DNA from: Lysobacter prati | GTDB lineage: Bacteria > Pseudomonadota > Gammaproteobacteria > Xanthomonadales > Xanthomonadaceae | NCBI RefSeq assembly: GCF_009765215.1 | Contig: NZ_VLNV01000001.1 | Coordinates: 682,001 to 746,000, forward strand | DNA: 64,000 nucleotides | Direction of reading: 5' to 3' | Part shown: positions 41,101 through 48,535 of the stretch, piece by piece | Numbering within the stretch: the stretch's first letter is position 1 | Layout: every line of letters begins with the position of its first letter | Notes under the pieces: generated by a model | Told to the model about the DNA's origin: nothing | What the model saw: only the letters and a program-made list of their open reading frames with translations | Databases searched by the model: none | Program-made: the position numbers and the translations under genes

Positions 41101-41560
41101 GGTCGTCATCAAACAGGAAGAAACGGTCATCGGCACGCTCAGCGAGCGCATGCGCTCGGGCTCCGGCGGCGAGCACCGCGCGCCGCTCTATGTCATCGCC
41201 GGCGCGGCACTGGCGGCGGCCTACGGCAAGGCCGAGGGCCAGCAGGGCGGCCTGGGAGTGATCATGCTCGACGAGTTCGGCGACAAGATCGACGCCCAGA
41301 ACGCGCGCGCCACGACCAACTATCTGCGATCGCTCGGACTGCAGCTGATCGTCGCCGCGCCGGATACTGCGCAGGGAACGCTCAGCGGCGTGCTCGACAG
41401 CTACATCGAGCTGTTCCGCGACGGCCCGCTGCTGCAACTCGAACGCGTGGTGGTGCACGGCCGTGGTCGTGAGCTGCTGGAGAGCGACCAGTTCCAGTTG
41501 CATCCGCAGTTGCTGGAAGCCGAGATCCAGCGGATCACCGCGGAAAAGGAACTTGCATAG
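38123..41560 (+). CDS. jetC: JetC-like (MksB-like) SMC ATPase
   Basis: An 1145-residue SMC-family ATPase. Walker A is APNGAGKS (30-37), the ABC signature region is SGSGGEHRAPL (about 1012), and Walker B is VIMLDEFGDKID (about 1046-1057). Two long coiled coils (about 270-430 and 700-880) flank a hinge-like middle section. In Wadjet and MksBEF the ATPase extrudes DNA loops; in Wadjet the JetD nuclease then cuts small plasmids. All catalytic motifs look intact here. No JetD/MksG gene follows: the next gene is a regulator 110 bases on. Confidence 0.88.
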   Translation: MYQLKRAHLVQFFLFQAQTLELDLSTAIIAPNGAGKSALLDALQIVMLGGDRNQIRFNAQAGGSHRARTIRDYCLGVYRSGDDGRDRETATTYLSLVFEDQDSGETLTAGIALAASAAEPDHRINGLYLLPRVALSLDDHLEMVKGEQLPQEWSRFRELIAQRCKAAGSKAELHSSSDRFVKDLLFRLRPGPTAQLDAVAYRKAFQNALNLQRVSDVDLFVRTLVAEERPTEIGKFRALLDGFRLIKEKIEQVARRIDEAEQVEQQYKKVSQQATRAASYRALGAEYQRDLHSERVDAAEQTLATSHESLRGKRLALAQARSDRENARLAAEEAGKRLQGTRGYHEQASFEQLAAPYQEELGRLKKELMRSAGFVRDQLQAAAKLGLPGVDAHLLKSAVAPWQALYDQLAALVADADILVSPEALHDELRQAIEHAAPIIAAVTAYERERHNALDQARQNALTARQNLARLNAGQSELRPDVARMMSYLADAGVEARPVCDLVQVTDPAWQRAIEGYLRSHVEALLIAPEHEEQAVRLYRSLQGARSVYGVKLALCSHARQTRGDATPAAGQVSALLAGDNDDALAYLRRQLGDLRCVATEAEVVRSRHGLSNDGLVAKGGGVERLRLPAASELKIGASSSRERQKLLREELDAAERRIGELESQWRPVHASATGLARIGNADDMARDAHELLLKHRQAAARYRSLKDNQEAASDPDLIRLSEQAHESERRRQEFEALVERLVGEEAVATGKCAEAEASLQALGEQSDAIARRASEAFSHADVDANLVEHQREELDAKVAELADRLQRCQNRADESDRVLNSLLPEAWRGLAQYGKDHGLLLDMEPGQWRQANALLHKEIDHLKGTELVQHQAAADEAYTTAVETFRSNVASALYDNFTRLRHQINTLNRTLQRSPAFSNNERYQFKYDVAPEFRDLHRFINKAADVGQTDTLFGSAGEVPAAFRDIIEDKVGSKGAGTTSPLDDYRRFFSFEVVIKQEETVIGTLSERMRSGSGGEHRAPLYVIAGAALAAAYGKAEGQQGGLGVIMLDEFGDKIDAQNARATTNYLRSLGLQLIVAAPDTAQGTLSGVLDSYIELFRDGPLLQLERVVVHGRGRELLESDQFQLHPQLLEAEIQRITAEKELA

Positions 41561-41670
41561 CTATTTGCCGGATTTGGACAAGACCGCAACCGCGGTTTGC
41601 ATATTTGACATGTAACCGTGAGGAAATGTCTTATCCTTCTGGGCGCACCCCATAGCCAACCGAGGCGAAC

Positions 41671-42296
41671 ATGCGCATCGTCTTGGCCGACGACCATCCG
41701 ATCGTCCGCAGCGGTGTTCGCACCTTGCTGGAGCGCGACCACCAGACGGTGAAGGTGATCGCCGAAGCAGCCACGGCCGACGAACTGCACCGCGTGCTCG
41801 ATGCGACACCGTGTGACCTGGTCATCACCGATTTCAACATGCCTGGCGGACGCATGTCCGACGGCCTCAGCCTGCTGGGGATGCTCCGCCGCAAGTGGCC
41901 CGACCTGCCGGTGATCGTGCTGACGATCGTCAGCAACCCGGGCGTGCTGCGTTCCATCATGGCGACAGGCGCTCGGGGACTGGTCAACAAGTCCGAAGCG
42001 CTCGGCGAACTGCCGCTGGCGGTCGAGGCAGTAACGCAGGGACGCAGCACCTCGGCGCCGCCATGGAGCAGGCACTGCAATCAACGCAGGCCTTGAACGG
42101 AAAGGTCGCGCTGTCGATTCGCGAAGCCGAGGTATTCCGCCTGTTTGCCTCCGGCCTGACCGTGTCGCAGATCGCAAGGCAACTCAATCGCAGCGTAAAG
42201 ACCGTCAGCCGGCAGAAAGTCGACGCCATGGCGAAGCTCTGCATCGAGAACGACATCGACCTGTACACCTACGCACGCGAGAACGGATTGCTCTAG
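41671..42296 (+). pseudogene. RcsB-like LuxR-type response regulator, frameshifted
   Basis: The first frame (41671-42096) encodes a receiver with LADDHP, phosphoacceptor Asp54 in VITDFNMPGG and conserved Lys in VNKSE, ending out of frame in STSAPPWSRHC. From about 42045 the family pattern continues in another frame: QHLGAAMEQAL, then a LuxR helix-turn-helix (LSIREAEVFRLFASGLTVSQ, QLNRSVKTVSRQK). A single missing base near 42045 explains the break. It may be a true inactivating deletion or a sequencing error. An ATG at 42063 could restart the DNA-binding half but has no ribosome-binding site. Confidence 0.8.
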
Positions 42297-42469
42297 TCGG
42301 CAACGCCGGCCAGCCTGGGTTCAGCGGCCCCTGACGCCGTCGTGACAAACACGAACGGCTTCGCCGGTTCATCCCGCCTGTTTCCATCGACCACACCTTA
42401 CGGTCACGGTCGCGCAACGACGCGACCTGCAGGCTGGACTGACCTGAAACCAGGCCGATGGAGGCCGTC

Positions 42470-42904
42470 ATGAATCGTTATCTCACTGCAAGTGGAGTGT
42501 TGCTGACCCTGATGCTGTCGCCGGTGGTGATGGCAGGCGACGGTGACAAGTCAAAGATGATGGACAGCAATGGAGACGGGGTAGTGACTTCCCTCGAGCA
42601 CAGCGCGGGCGCGAGGAAGATGTTCGAGGCCATGGATGCCAACCACGATGGCAACGTGACGGCAGCCGAAATGGACGCCAGGCACGAGGCGAAGATGAAG
42701 GACGGCAAGACCGTCAAGACCGGCATGTCATCCGCCGACAAGATCAAGACCATCGATACCAATGGCGACGGTCAGCTCTCGGCGGCGGAGCACGAGGCCG
42801 GATCCCAGAAGAAGTTCGCCGAAATGGACACCAACAAGGATGGCAACCTGAGCCAGGCCGAATTCACGGCCGGGCACGAGTCGATGGCCAAGGGCGGCCA
42901 GTAA
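42470..42904 (+). CDS. Exported EF-hand calcium-binding protein
   Basis: A 144-residue protein with a signal peptide (cleavage near VVMA-GDG) and four EF-hand loops: DSNGDGVVTSLE, DANHDGNVTAAE, DTNGDGQLSAAE and DTNKDGNLSQAE. All keep the D-x-[ND]-x-[DN]-G calcium ligands and the final glutamate. It probably binds calcium in the periplasm; a calsymin-like role is possible. GGAGG precedes the ATG at 42470 by five bases. The CBS gene follows 17 bases later. Confidence 0.88.
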   Translation: MNRYLTASGVLLTLMLSPVVMAGDGDKSKMMDSNGDGVVTSLEHSAGARKMFEAMDANHDGNVTAAEMDARHEAKMKDGKTVKTGMSSADKIKTIDTNGDGQLSAAEHEAGSQKKFAEMDTNKDGNLSQAEFTAGHESMAKGGQ

Positions 42905-42921
42905 CCCTTAGGGAGAAATTC

Positions 42922-43335
42922 ATGAAAGTAGGCCAGATCATGAGCACCGACGTGTTCCTGACCGATCCGTCCAGGAGTATCCGCGAGGCCGCCCAGACCA
43001 TGAAGCGCATGGACATTGGCAGCCTCCCCGTCGGCGATGGCGACAGAATCGTCGGCATCCTCACCGACCGCGACATCACCGTGCGTGCCGTAGCCAACGG
43101 CCTGGAGCCCGAGACGCTGGTAGGCGATGTGATGAGCGAGGCGATCCACTATTGCTACGACGACGATGACGTCGACGATGTCGCCCGCACCATGGCCGAC
43201 CTCCAGGTGCGGCGACTTCCGGTGATCAATCGCCAGCGCCAGCTGGTCGGCTATGTCTCACTGGCCGACTTTGCCTATAGCGGCGACGAGGAATCCTCCG
43301 AAGAGCTGCTCAAGGGCGTTGCCCAACCGCATTGA
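42922..43335 (+). CDS. CBS-domain pair protein
   Basis: A 137-residue cytoplasmic protein made of two CBS motifs (VGQIMSTDVFLTDPSRSIRE, GILTDRDITVRAV; VGDVMSEAIHYC, RRLPVINRQRQLVGYVSLAD). Such Bateman modules bind adenine nucleotides and act as energy or stress sensors. AGGGAGAAATTC precedes the ATG. It follows the EF-hand gene closely and may share its transcript. Confidence 0.9.
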   Translation: MKVGQIMSTDVFLTDPSRSIREAAQTMKRMDIGSLPVGDGDRIVGILTDRDITVRAVANGLEPETLVGDVMSEAIHYCYDDDDVDDVARTMADLQVRRLPVINRQRQLVGYVSLADFAYSGDEESSEELLKGVAQPH

Positions 43336-43345
43336 GCCCAACGAC

Positions 43346-43373
43346 GCATGCGGCGGCCGAAGCCGCCGCATGC
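43346..43373. terminator. Perfect 12-bp stem-loop with CGAA loop between convergent genes
   Basis: GCATGCGGCGGC, CGAA, GCCGCCGCATGC. It sits 10 bases after the CBS gene stop and 30 bases before the end of the opposing small gene, so it could serve both, though no T-run follows on either strand. Confidence 0.6.
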
Positions 43374-43402
43374 ACCGACCCCTGGTCAACTCGCAAGCCA
43401 CT

Positions 43403-43753
43403 TCATGCTGCGTTACCCAGTGCGTACGACTGCTGGGTGGGCGCTGCCCTTCCCGTCTGTTGTTCCGTCAGGCGGGTCCAAGCGGCGCGCGCCACCGGCA
43501 GCGCCTCGTACCAGTCGAGCCGCGCGTTGCCTCGGACGCGAAGGTAGCTTTGCTCCAGTTCGTCGACGCAGTCGTCGAATGACTGGCCCCGGAGGTAAGC
43601 GCTCAACCCCAGCTTCACGGCCGGGAGGTAGTCATCGGCCCGGAATATCACCACGTATTGGCGGTAATGCCGCATCCACGAAGCAATCTCGCGCTCGATA
43701 TCGACCACTTCGACAACGCTCGATCGCGTGCCATAGAACAGATTCGTATTCAT
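43403..43753 (-). CDS. Small hypothetical protein
   Basis: A 116-residue soluble protein with aromatic-rich helices (IEREIASWMRHYRQYVVIF, DDCVDELEQSYLRVRG) and no recognised family. The CCAGGAGTCAGG segment just before the ATG at 43753 supports this start. It is divergent from the NtrC-type regulator; the 253 bases between them contain no other gene. Confidence 0.5.
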   Translation of the reverse strand: MNTNLFYGTRSSVVEVVDIEREIASWMRHYRQYVVIFRADDYLPAVKLGLSAYLRGQSFDDCVDELEQSYLRVRGNARLDWYEALPVARAAWTRLTEQQTGRAAPTQQSYALGNAA

Positions 43754-44006
43754 CCTGACTCCTGGGGTCCGGCGCTCTGGATCCGACACTGGCTAGTTCA
43801 ATGCCGGCATAAAGCACGTCGCAACAACCGTGCCATCGCCTAAGGCTGCGTAGACCGCCTCGGGAAGCCGGGGCTCAGCAGGCGGTCACCCTGAAACTGA
43901 ACATTTTGTCGCTAACCGGAAATAGTTGCCGGGCGACCCGCTCTTCTTCAATGCGCGTTCACTCCTTCCGGAATAGTCTTCGGTGACGACAGCACAGGAG
44001 TACACC

Positions 44007-45332
44007 GTGCCGGCTTCCCTGCTCATCGTCGATGACGATCGCAATTTCACTGAATCGGCTGCCGACTTCGCCAGGCTGCGCGGATTCCAGCCGTATGTGG
44101 CGCATTCGCTCGAGCAATCCCGTCAGTTCTCCCATCTGCCGCCACTGGATCTGCTTTTGCTGGACCTCGAGCTGCCCGATGGCAGCGGGCTGGAGCTTCT
44201 CGACGATCCGGCAATGCCCGAGCACGGTCGCGCGATCATCGTCACCGGCCAGCCATCGGTGGAAAGTGCCATCCAGGCCGTCTCCATGCCGGTCGGCGAC
44301 TACCTGCTCAAGCCGCTGTGTCCGATCCAGTTCGACGCGCTGCTGAAGCAGACCGCAGCCGCGCGCGGAATCCTCCTGTCGGGCGAGAATCGCCATGGAA
44401 TGATCGGTCGATGCGAGGCGATGTGTCGCATCCACGAGGAAATCGACCGCATAGCACCCTCGGAGGCATCGGTACTGGTGTCCGGCGCCAGTGGCACCGG
44501 AAAGGAACTGGTTGCGCGGGCAATCCACCTCGCCAGCGGCCGCAGCGGACCCTTCGTTGCCGTCAACGCGGGCGCGGTCGCACCCGACCTGCTGGCAAGC
44601 CATCTGTTCGGTCACGAGCGCGGCAGCTTCACCGGCGCCAGCCACCGCCACGCGGGCTACTTCGAACAGGCGCACGGCGGCACGCTGTTCCTGGACGAGA
44701 TCACCGAGATGCCGCTGGCGCTGCAGGTGTATCTGCTGCGCGTGCTCGAGACCGGAACGGTCACCCGCGTCGGTGGCACCGAGGCCGTCTCCACGGATGT
44801 TCGCGTCGTGGCCGCGACCAACCGCGACCCGCAGCTGGCGCTAAACGCCGGAACGCTGCGCGAGGACCTGTTCTATCGCCTCGCCGACTACCAGATCGCA
44901 CTGCCGGAGCTGCGTGAGCGTGGAACCGACGTGATGCTGCTCGCGCAGCACTTCCTCGACAGCCTCAATGCTCGCCACGGAACCGTCCGACGTTTTTCCG
45001 ACGACAGCGACCGCGTGCTGCTGCGTCACCCATGGCCAGGTAACGTGCGCGAACTGCGCAGCACGATCCAGCGCTCCTACCTCTCCAGCGACGGATCCCT
45101 GGTGCGTGTGCGCGCCCTGCAGCATCGCGCGCGCACCCTGCCAGCGGGCACCGATGGCGTCGGCTTCAGCGTGGGAATGAGCTATGCCGAGATCGAACGG
45201 GAAATGCTGATGAAGACGCTGTCCCACTTCGGAAATGACCGCACGCGCACGGCCGAGGCGCTGGGTGTCAGCGTGCGTACCATCCAGAACCAGCTCGCGC
45301 GCATGCGTGCCGGGCAGGATCGGCCGACGTGA
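44007..45332 (+). CDS. NtrC-type sigma-54-dependent response regulator
   Basis: A 441-residue enhancer-binding protein. The receiver has VDDD at 8-11, phosphoacceptor Asp53 in LLLDLELPDGSG and Lys in LLKPL. The AAA+ domain has Walker A GASGTGKE, the sigma-54 contact loop as GSFTGA (alanine to serine) and Walker B GGTLFLDE. The Fis-type helix-turn-helix is RTRTAEALGVSVRTIQNQL. GTG at 44007 has AGGAG seven bases upstream, better than the GTG at 43983. Its end overlaps the next gene as GTGA. It would activate sigma-54 promoters when phosphorylated. Confidence 0.9.
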   Translation: MPASLLIVDDDRNFTESAADFARLRGFQPYVAHSLEQSRQFSHLPPLDLLLLDLELPDGSGLELLDDPAMPEHGRAIIVTGQPSVESAIQAVSMPVGDYLLKPLCPIQFDALLKQTAAARGILLSGENRHGMIGRCEAMCRIHEEIDRIAPSEASVLVSGASGTGKELVARAIHLASGRSGPFVAVNAGAVAPDLLASHLFGHERGSFTGASHRHAGYFEQAHGGTLFLDEITEMPLALQVYLLRVLETGTVTRVGGTEAVSTDVRVVAATNRDPQLALNAGTLREDLFYRLADYQIALPELRERGTDVMLLAQHFLDSLNARHGTVRRFSDDSDRVLLRHPWPGNVRELRSTIQRSYLSSDGSLVRVRALQHRARTLPAGTDGVGFSVGMSYAEIEREMLMKTLSHFGNDRTRTAEALGVSVRTIQNQLARMRAGQDRPT

Positions 45333-45538
45333 ACGAGCAGGCTGTCAGCGAGGACGTGCGCCGCTGGCGCCACAGCCTGCGCAACGAACTGAACGTCATC
45401 ACGATGGCGACCGCGACCGCAGCGGGTCTGATCGACCATGGCGAGAGCCTCGAACGCGTACGCCAGCATCTCGCCCGCGCGGAAGCAGCCTGCCGGCGTT
45501 GCCATGACCTGCTCGGGGATTGGCCGGACGGCGCCTGA
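45329..45538 (+). CDS. 69-residue histidine-box (DHp-like) protein
   Basis: A very small protein whose N-terminal half, RRWRHSLRNELNVITMAT, matches the phosphoacceptor helix of histidine kinases with His15 in place; a second helix (ESLERVRQHLARAEAACRRC) follows, giving a two-helix hairpin like a DHp domain, and there is no ATPase domain. The GTG start overlaps the NtrC-type regulator stop, and the hybrid kinase starts two bases after its stop, so all three are coupled. A phosphotransfer role between that kinase's receiver and the regulator is inference. Confidence 0.65.
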   Translation: MNEQAVSEDVRRWRHSLRNELNVITMATATAAGLIDHGESLERVRQHLARAEAACRRCHDLLGDWPDGA

Positions 45539-45540
45539 GC

Positions 45541-47373
45541 ATGCCAGCGCATATCGCCGTGATGATTGGCGACATCGTCGTTGCCCTGCTCCTGGGTGCG
45601 GTATCCGCGATGGCTTACGGCGTACCCTCGGGGCAGTTGCCGATGACGTTCGGGTACGCCGCGGCATTGCTCGCCGCGGCACTGTTCGGTCGGCGATGCG
45701 GGTACCTGACGATCGTCGCGATCGTCACCATGGTGCTGCTGCGCGCCCGGCCCCAGCTCGGCCCGCTCGACATGGCCGCCTTCGTCGCAGTCGCCGCAAT
45801 CCTCGTCTGGCTGGCCTCGGAGGTGCGTGCCCAGCGCCGGCCCGGTGATGTGCTCCAGCGGTTCCAGGCCGATCGCGATCAGCGTGCCCTGCTCGACCAC
45901 CTGCCAAAGATGGTGTGGATTGCCGAGCCCGACGGCACGATGCGTTACCACAACCGCTACTGGTACGAGTACACCGGACTGAACGGCGACGAGGGTTGGG
46001 AGGCCATCGTCCACGCCGACGACATGCAGGCCGGTGCAGAAGCCTGGCGCGGTGCCATGACGACGGCGCAGCCACTGAACGTGGAGATGCGCTTCCGTCG
46101 CGCCGACGGCACCTACCGCTGGCACCTGGTCAAGGGCGTGCCGATCATCGGTGCCGATGGCAAGGTGCACTGCTGGTACGGCGCCAGCACCGATATCGAG
46201 GACCAGAAGCGCGCGCTGGAGACGCTTGCGCTCGCCAACCAGCGCATCAGCCGATTCCTGGCGGTTCTCAGCCACGAACTGCGCAACCCGCTGGCCGGCG
46301 TCACCACCGCTTCGGAGCTGCTTCATCGCGACGATGCCGATGTACCGCAACGGCAACAGGCCCTGGCTACCCTGCAGCGCCAGAGCCAGCACCTGCGGCG
46401 CATGGTCGATGACCTGCTCGACATGTCGCGCGTGACCCAGGGCAAGGTCGAACTGCGCCGCACCCTCGTGGAGATCGGCGAACTGCTCGATGAGGTGCAT
46501 CGCGACAACGTGCAGATTGCGCGACAGTACGGCGTCATCCTGGTGCCGCCGGAGCATGAGGGCACATGCCATGTCCGCGGCGACCACGTCCGGCTGCGGC
46601 AAGTGCTCGACAATCTGGTCTCCAATGCCATCAAGGCTTGCGCGCGCGGGCAGCGCGTCTTCCTCTCGGTGAGCGAGCGCGACGGCGAATCGACGATCAC
46701 GGTCCGCGACGAAGGTCAGGGCCTGGACGAGGATTTCGTCGCGCGCATGTTCGAACCGTTTGTTCAGTCCCCTGCGTGGCAGTCGCGTGGCCTGGGGCTT
46801 GGGCTGAGCATCGTCAAGCACATCACCGAACTGCACGGCGGCCAGGTCAGCGTGCGCAGCGAGGGGCCAGGCCGGGGCTCCACATTCTCCTTGACGCTGC
46901 CTTGCGAGGCGTCAGCCGAATGCGACAGCTGCGACGACGGCCCGGTGCAGATCGCTTCCGCCATCAAAGCCCATGTGCTTATCGTCGAGGACGAGTTCCA
47001 GAACGCCGAGGCATTGCAGACGCTGCTCGAGCTGGAAGGCCATCGTGCCAGCGTCGCCACAGACGCGGATGCGGCCTTGCGTATCGCACGCGAGGATCCG
47101 GCAGATGTCGTCCTGTGCGACCTGGAACTCAAGGAAGGCCTGTCGGGCTATGACGTGGCACGGATGCTGCAGTCGTCCGACAATCCGCCCTATCTGGTCG
47201 CCTACAGCGGCTATGGTCAGCAAAGCGATCGCGACCGCACACGCCTGGCCGGGTTCCAGCAGCACCTGGTGAAGCCGGCGACCATCGCCGAGATCCTCGC
47301 TGCGATCGACGAAGGCCTGCTGCATGGTCAACGGACGTCGCGTGCGCCCACGCGGCCAACCATCGCGTCGTAG
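45541..47373 (+). CDS. Membrane hybrid histidine kinase, TM-PAS-HisKA-HATPase-REC
   Basis: A 610-residue kinase. Three to four hydrophobic helices lie in the first 95 residues (IGDIVVALLLGAVSAMAYG and following) with little periplasmic sequence. A PAS domain with PAC tail (LDHLPKMVWIAEPDGTMRYH, WYGASTDIEDQK) follows, then HisKA with LSHELRNPLAGV, HATPase with RDEGQGLD and GLGLGLSIV, and a C-terminal receiver (LIVEDEFQNA, LCDLELKEGLSG). The ATG at 45541 lies two bases after the small histidine-box gene. It is the probable kinase for the upstream NtrC-type regulator. Confidence 0.92.
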   Translation: MPAHIAVMIGDIVVALLLGAVSAMAYGVPSGQLPMTFGYAAALLAAALFGRRCGYLTIVAIVTMVLLRARPQLGPLDMAAFVAVAAILVWLASEVRAQRRPGDVLQRFQADRDQRALLDHLPKMVWIAEPDGTMRYHNRYWYEYTGLNGDEGWEAIVHADDMQAGAEAWRGAMTTAQPLNVEMRFRRADGTYRWHLVKGVPIIGADGKVHCWYGASTDIEDQKRALETLALANQRISRFLAVLSHELRNPLAGVTTASELLHRDDADVPQRQQALATLQRQSQHLRRMVDDLLDMSRVTQGKVELRRTLVEIGELLDEVHRDNVQIARQYGVILVPPEHEGTCHVRGDHVRLRQVLDNLVSNAIKACARGQRVFLSVSERDGESTITVRDEGQGLDEDFVARMFEPFVQSPAWQSRGLGLGLSIVKHITELHGGQVSVRSEGPGRGSTFSLTLPCEASAECDSCDDGPVQIASAIKAHVLIVEDEFQNAEALQTLLELEGHRASVATDADAALRIAREDPADVVLCDLELKEGLSGYDVARMLQSSDNPPYLVAYSGYGQQSDRDRTRLAGFQQHLVKPATIAEILAAIDEGLLHGQRTSRAPTRPTIAS

Positions 47374-47476
47374 GCCTGCGGCTACGAGATCTGGGCAACG
47401 ACTTCGCCGTGCCTCTCTGTTCCCCGTTAAGGCGTGGACCACGCTGCCTACACCCGCGCCGGCGTAGTTTGAATCG

Positions 47477-48532
47477 ATGCGCATCGCCCAGATCGCCCCT
47501 CTCTACGAGGCCGTGCCGCCCCTGCTCTACGGCGGAACCGAGCGGGTGGTGGCGCACCTCACCGATGCCCTCGTCGACGAGGGCCATGAAGTCACGTTGT
47601 TTGCTTCGGCCGATACCTGCACTCGCGCCGAACTGGTGGCCATGCGCGACCAGGCCATCCGACTGGACCCGGCGCCCCTGAAGTCGGACCTGGCCGCGCA
47701 CCTTTCCATGCTCCACGAAGTACGCAGGCGCGCCAATGAGTTCGACGTGCTGCATTTCCATGTCGACCTGCTGCACTACCCGTTCTTCGAGCGCTGTGCC
47801 GAAAAGACCGTGACCACGCTGCACGGTCGCCTCGACCTCAAGGACCTGGAGAACGCCCACGGCCGTTGGCCACAGTTTCCGCTGGTGTCGATATCCGACA
47901 ACCAGCGCCACTCGATGGAGAAGCTGAACTGGGTCGGCACGATCCACCACGGATTGCCCCAGGATCTGTACGACTTCTCGCCGCATCCGCAGGGCGGATA
48001 CCTCGCCTTCCTTGGAAGGATCTCGCCGGAGAAGCGCGTCGATCGCGCCATCGCCATTGCACTCGCAGCGGGCCTGCCGCTGAGGATTGCCGCCAAGGTC
48101 GATTCGGTCGACCGCGCCTACTTCCACGCACAGATCGAACCGCTACTCAGCTCCCCCGGCATCGAGTACATCGGCGAGATCTCCGACGCCGAAAAGAACC
48201 GTTTCCTGGGCGACGCGCTCGCCCTGCTCTTTCCGATCGACTGGCCCGAGCCGTTCGGCCTGGTGATGATCGAGGCGATGGCCTGCGGTACGCCGGTGTT
48301 GGCCTGGAACTGCGGATCGGTGCCGGAAGTCGTCGAACCGGGCGTGTCCGGGTTCATCGTCTCCTCCGAAAGCGAGGCGCTCGCGACCCTGCCCGCCCTG
48401 CTTGCGCTCGATCGTCGCGCTATCCGCGACAGCTTCGGGCGCCGGTTCACCTCGGCGGTGATGGCACGGGCCTACATCGAGCTCTACTGGCGCCTGTTGC
48501 GCGAGGCCGCACAGCACCGTCGCACCGGCTGA
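47477..48532 (+). CDS. Glycosyltransferase family 4 protein
   Basis: A 351-residue GT-B fold retaining glycosyltransferase. The N-terminal domain has VPPLLYGGTERVV and the acceptor-side FDVLHFHVD; the donor domain has LGRISPEKRVDRAI and the nucleotide-sugar motif EPFGLVMIEAMACGTPV. The sugar and acceptor are unknown. It precedes the debranching-type glycosidase by three bases, a pairing seen widely in bacteria, which suggests a shared alpha-glucan or glucoside pathway. Confidence 0.9.
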   Translation: MRIAQIAPLYEAVPPLLYGGTERVVAHLTDALVDEGHEVTLFASADTCTRAELVAMRDQAIRLDPAPLKSDLAAHLSMLHEVRRRANEFDVLHFHVDLLHYPFFERCAEKTVTTLHGRLDLKDLENAHGRWPQFPLVSISDNQRHSMEKLNWVGTIHHGLPQDLYDFSPHPQGGYLAFLGRISPEKRVDRAIAIALAAGLPLRIAAKVDSVDRAYFHAQIEPLLSSPGIEYIGEISDAEKNRFLGDALALLFPIDWPEPFGLVMIEAMACGTPVLAWNCGSVPEVVEPGVSGFIVSSESEALATLPALLALDRRAIRDSFGRRFTSAVMARAYIELYWRLLREAAQHRRTG

Positions 48533-48535
48533 GGG

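Noticed and set aside
41561-41670. Remnant of a jetD gene after jetC
   Set aside because: Only 110 A+T-richer bases separate jetC from the regulator, and no frame there resembles JetD.
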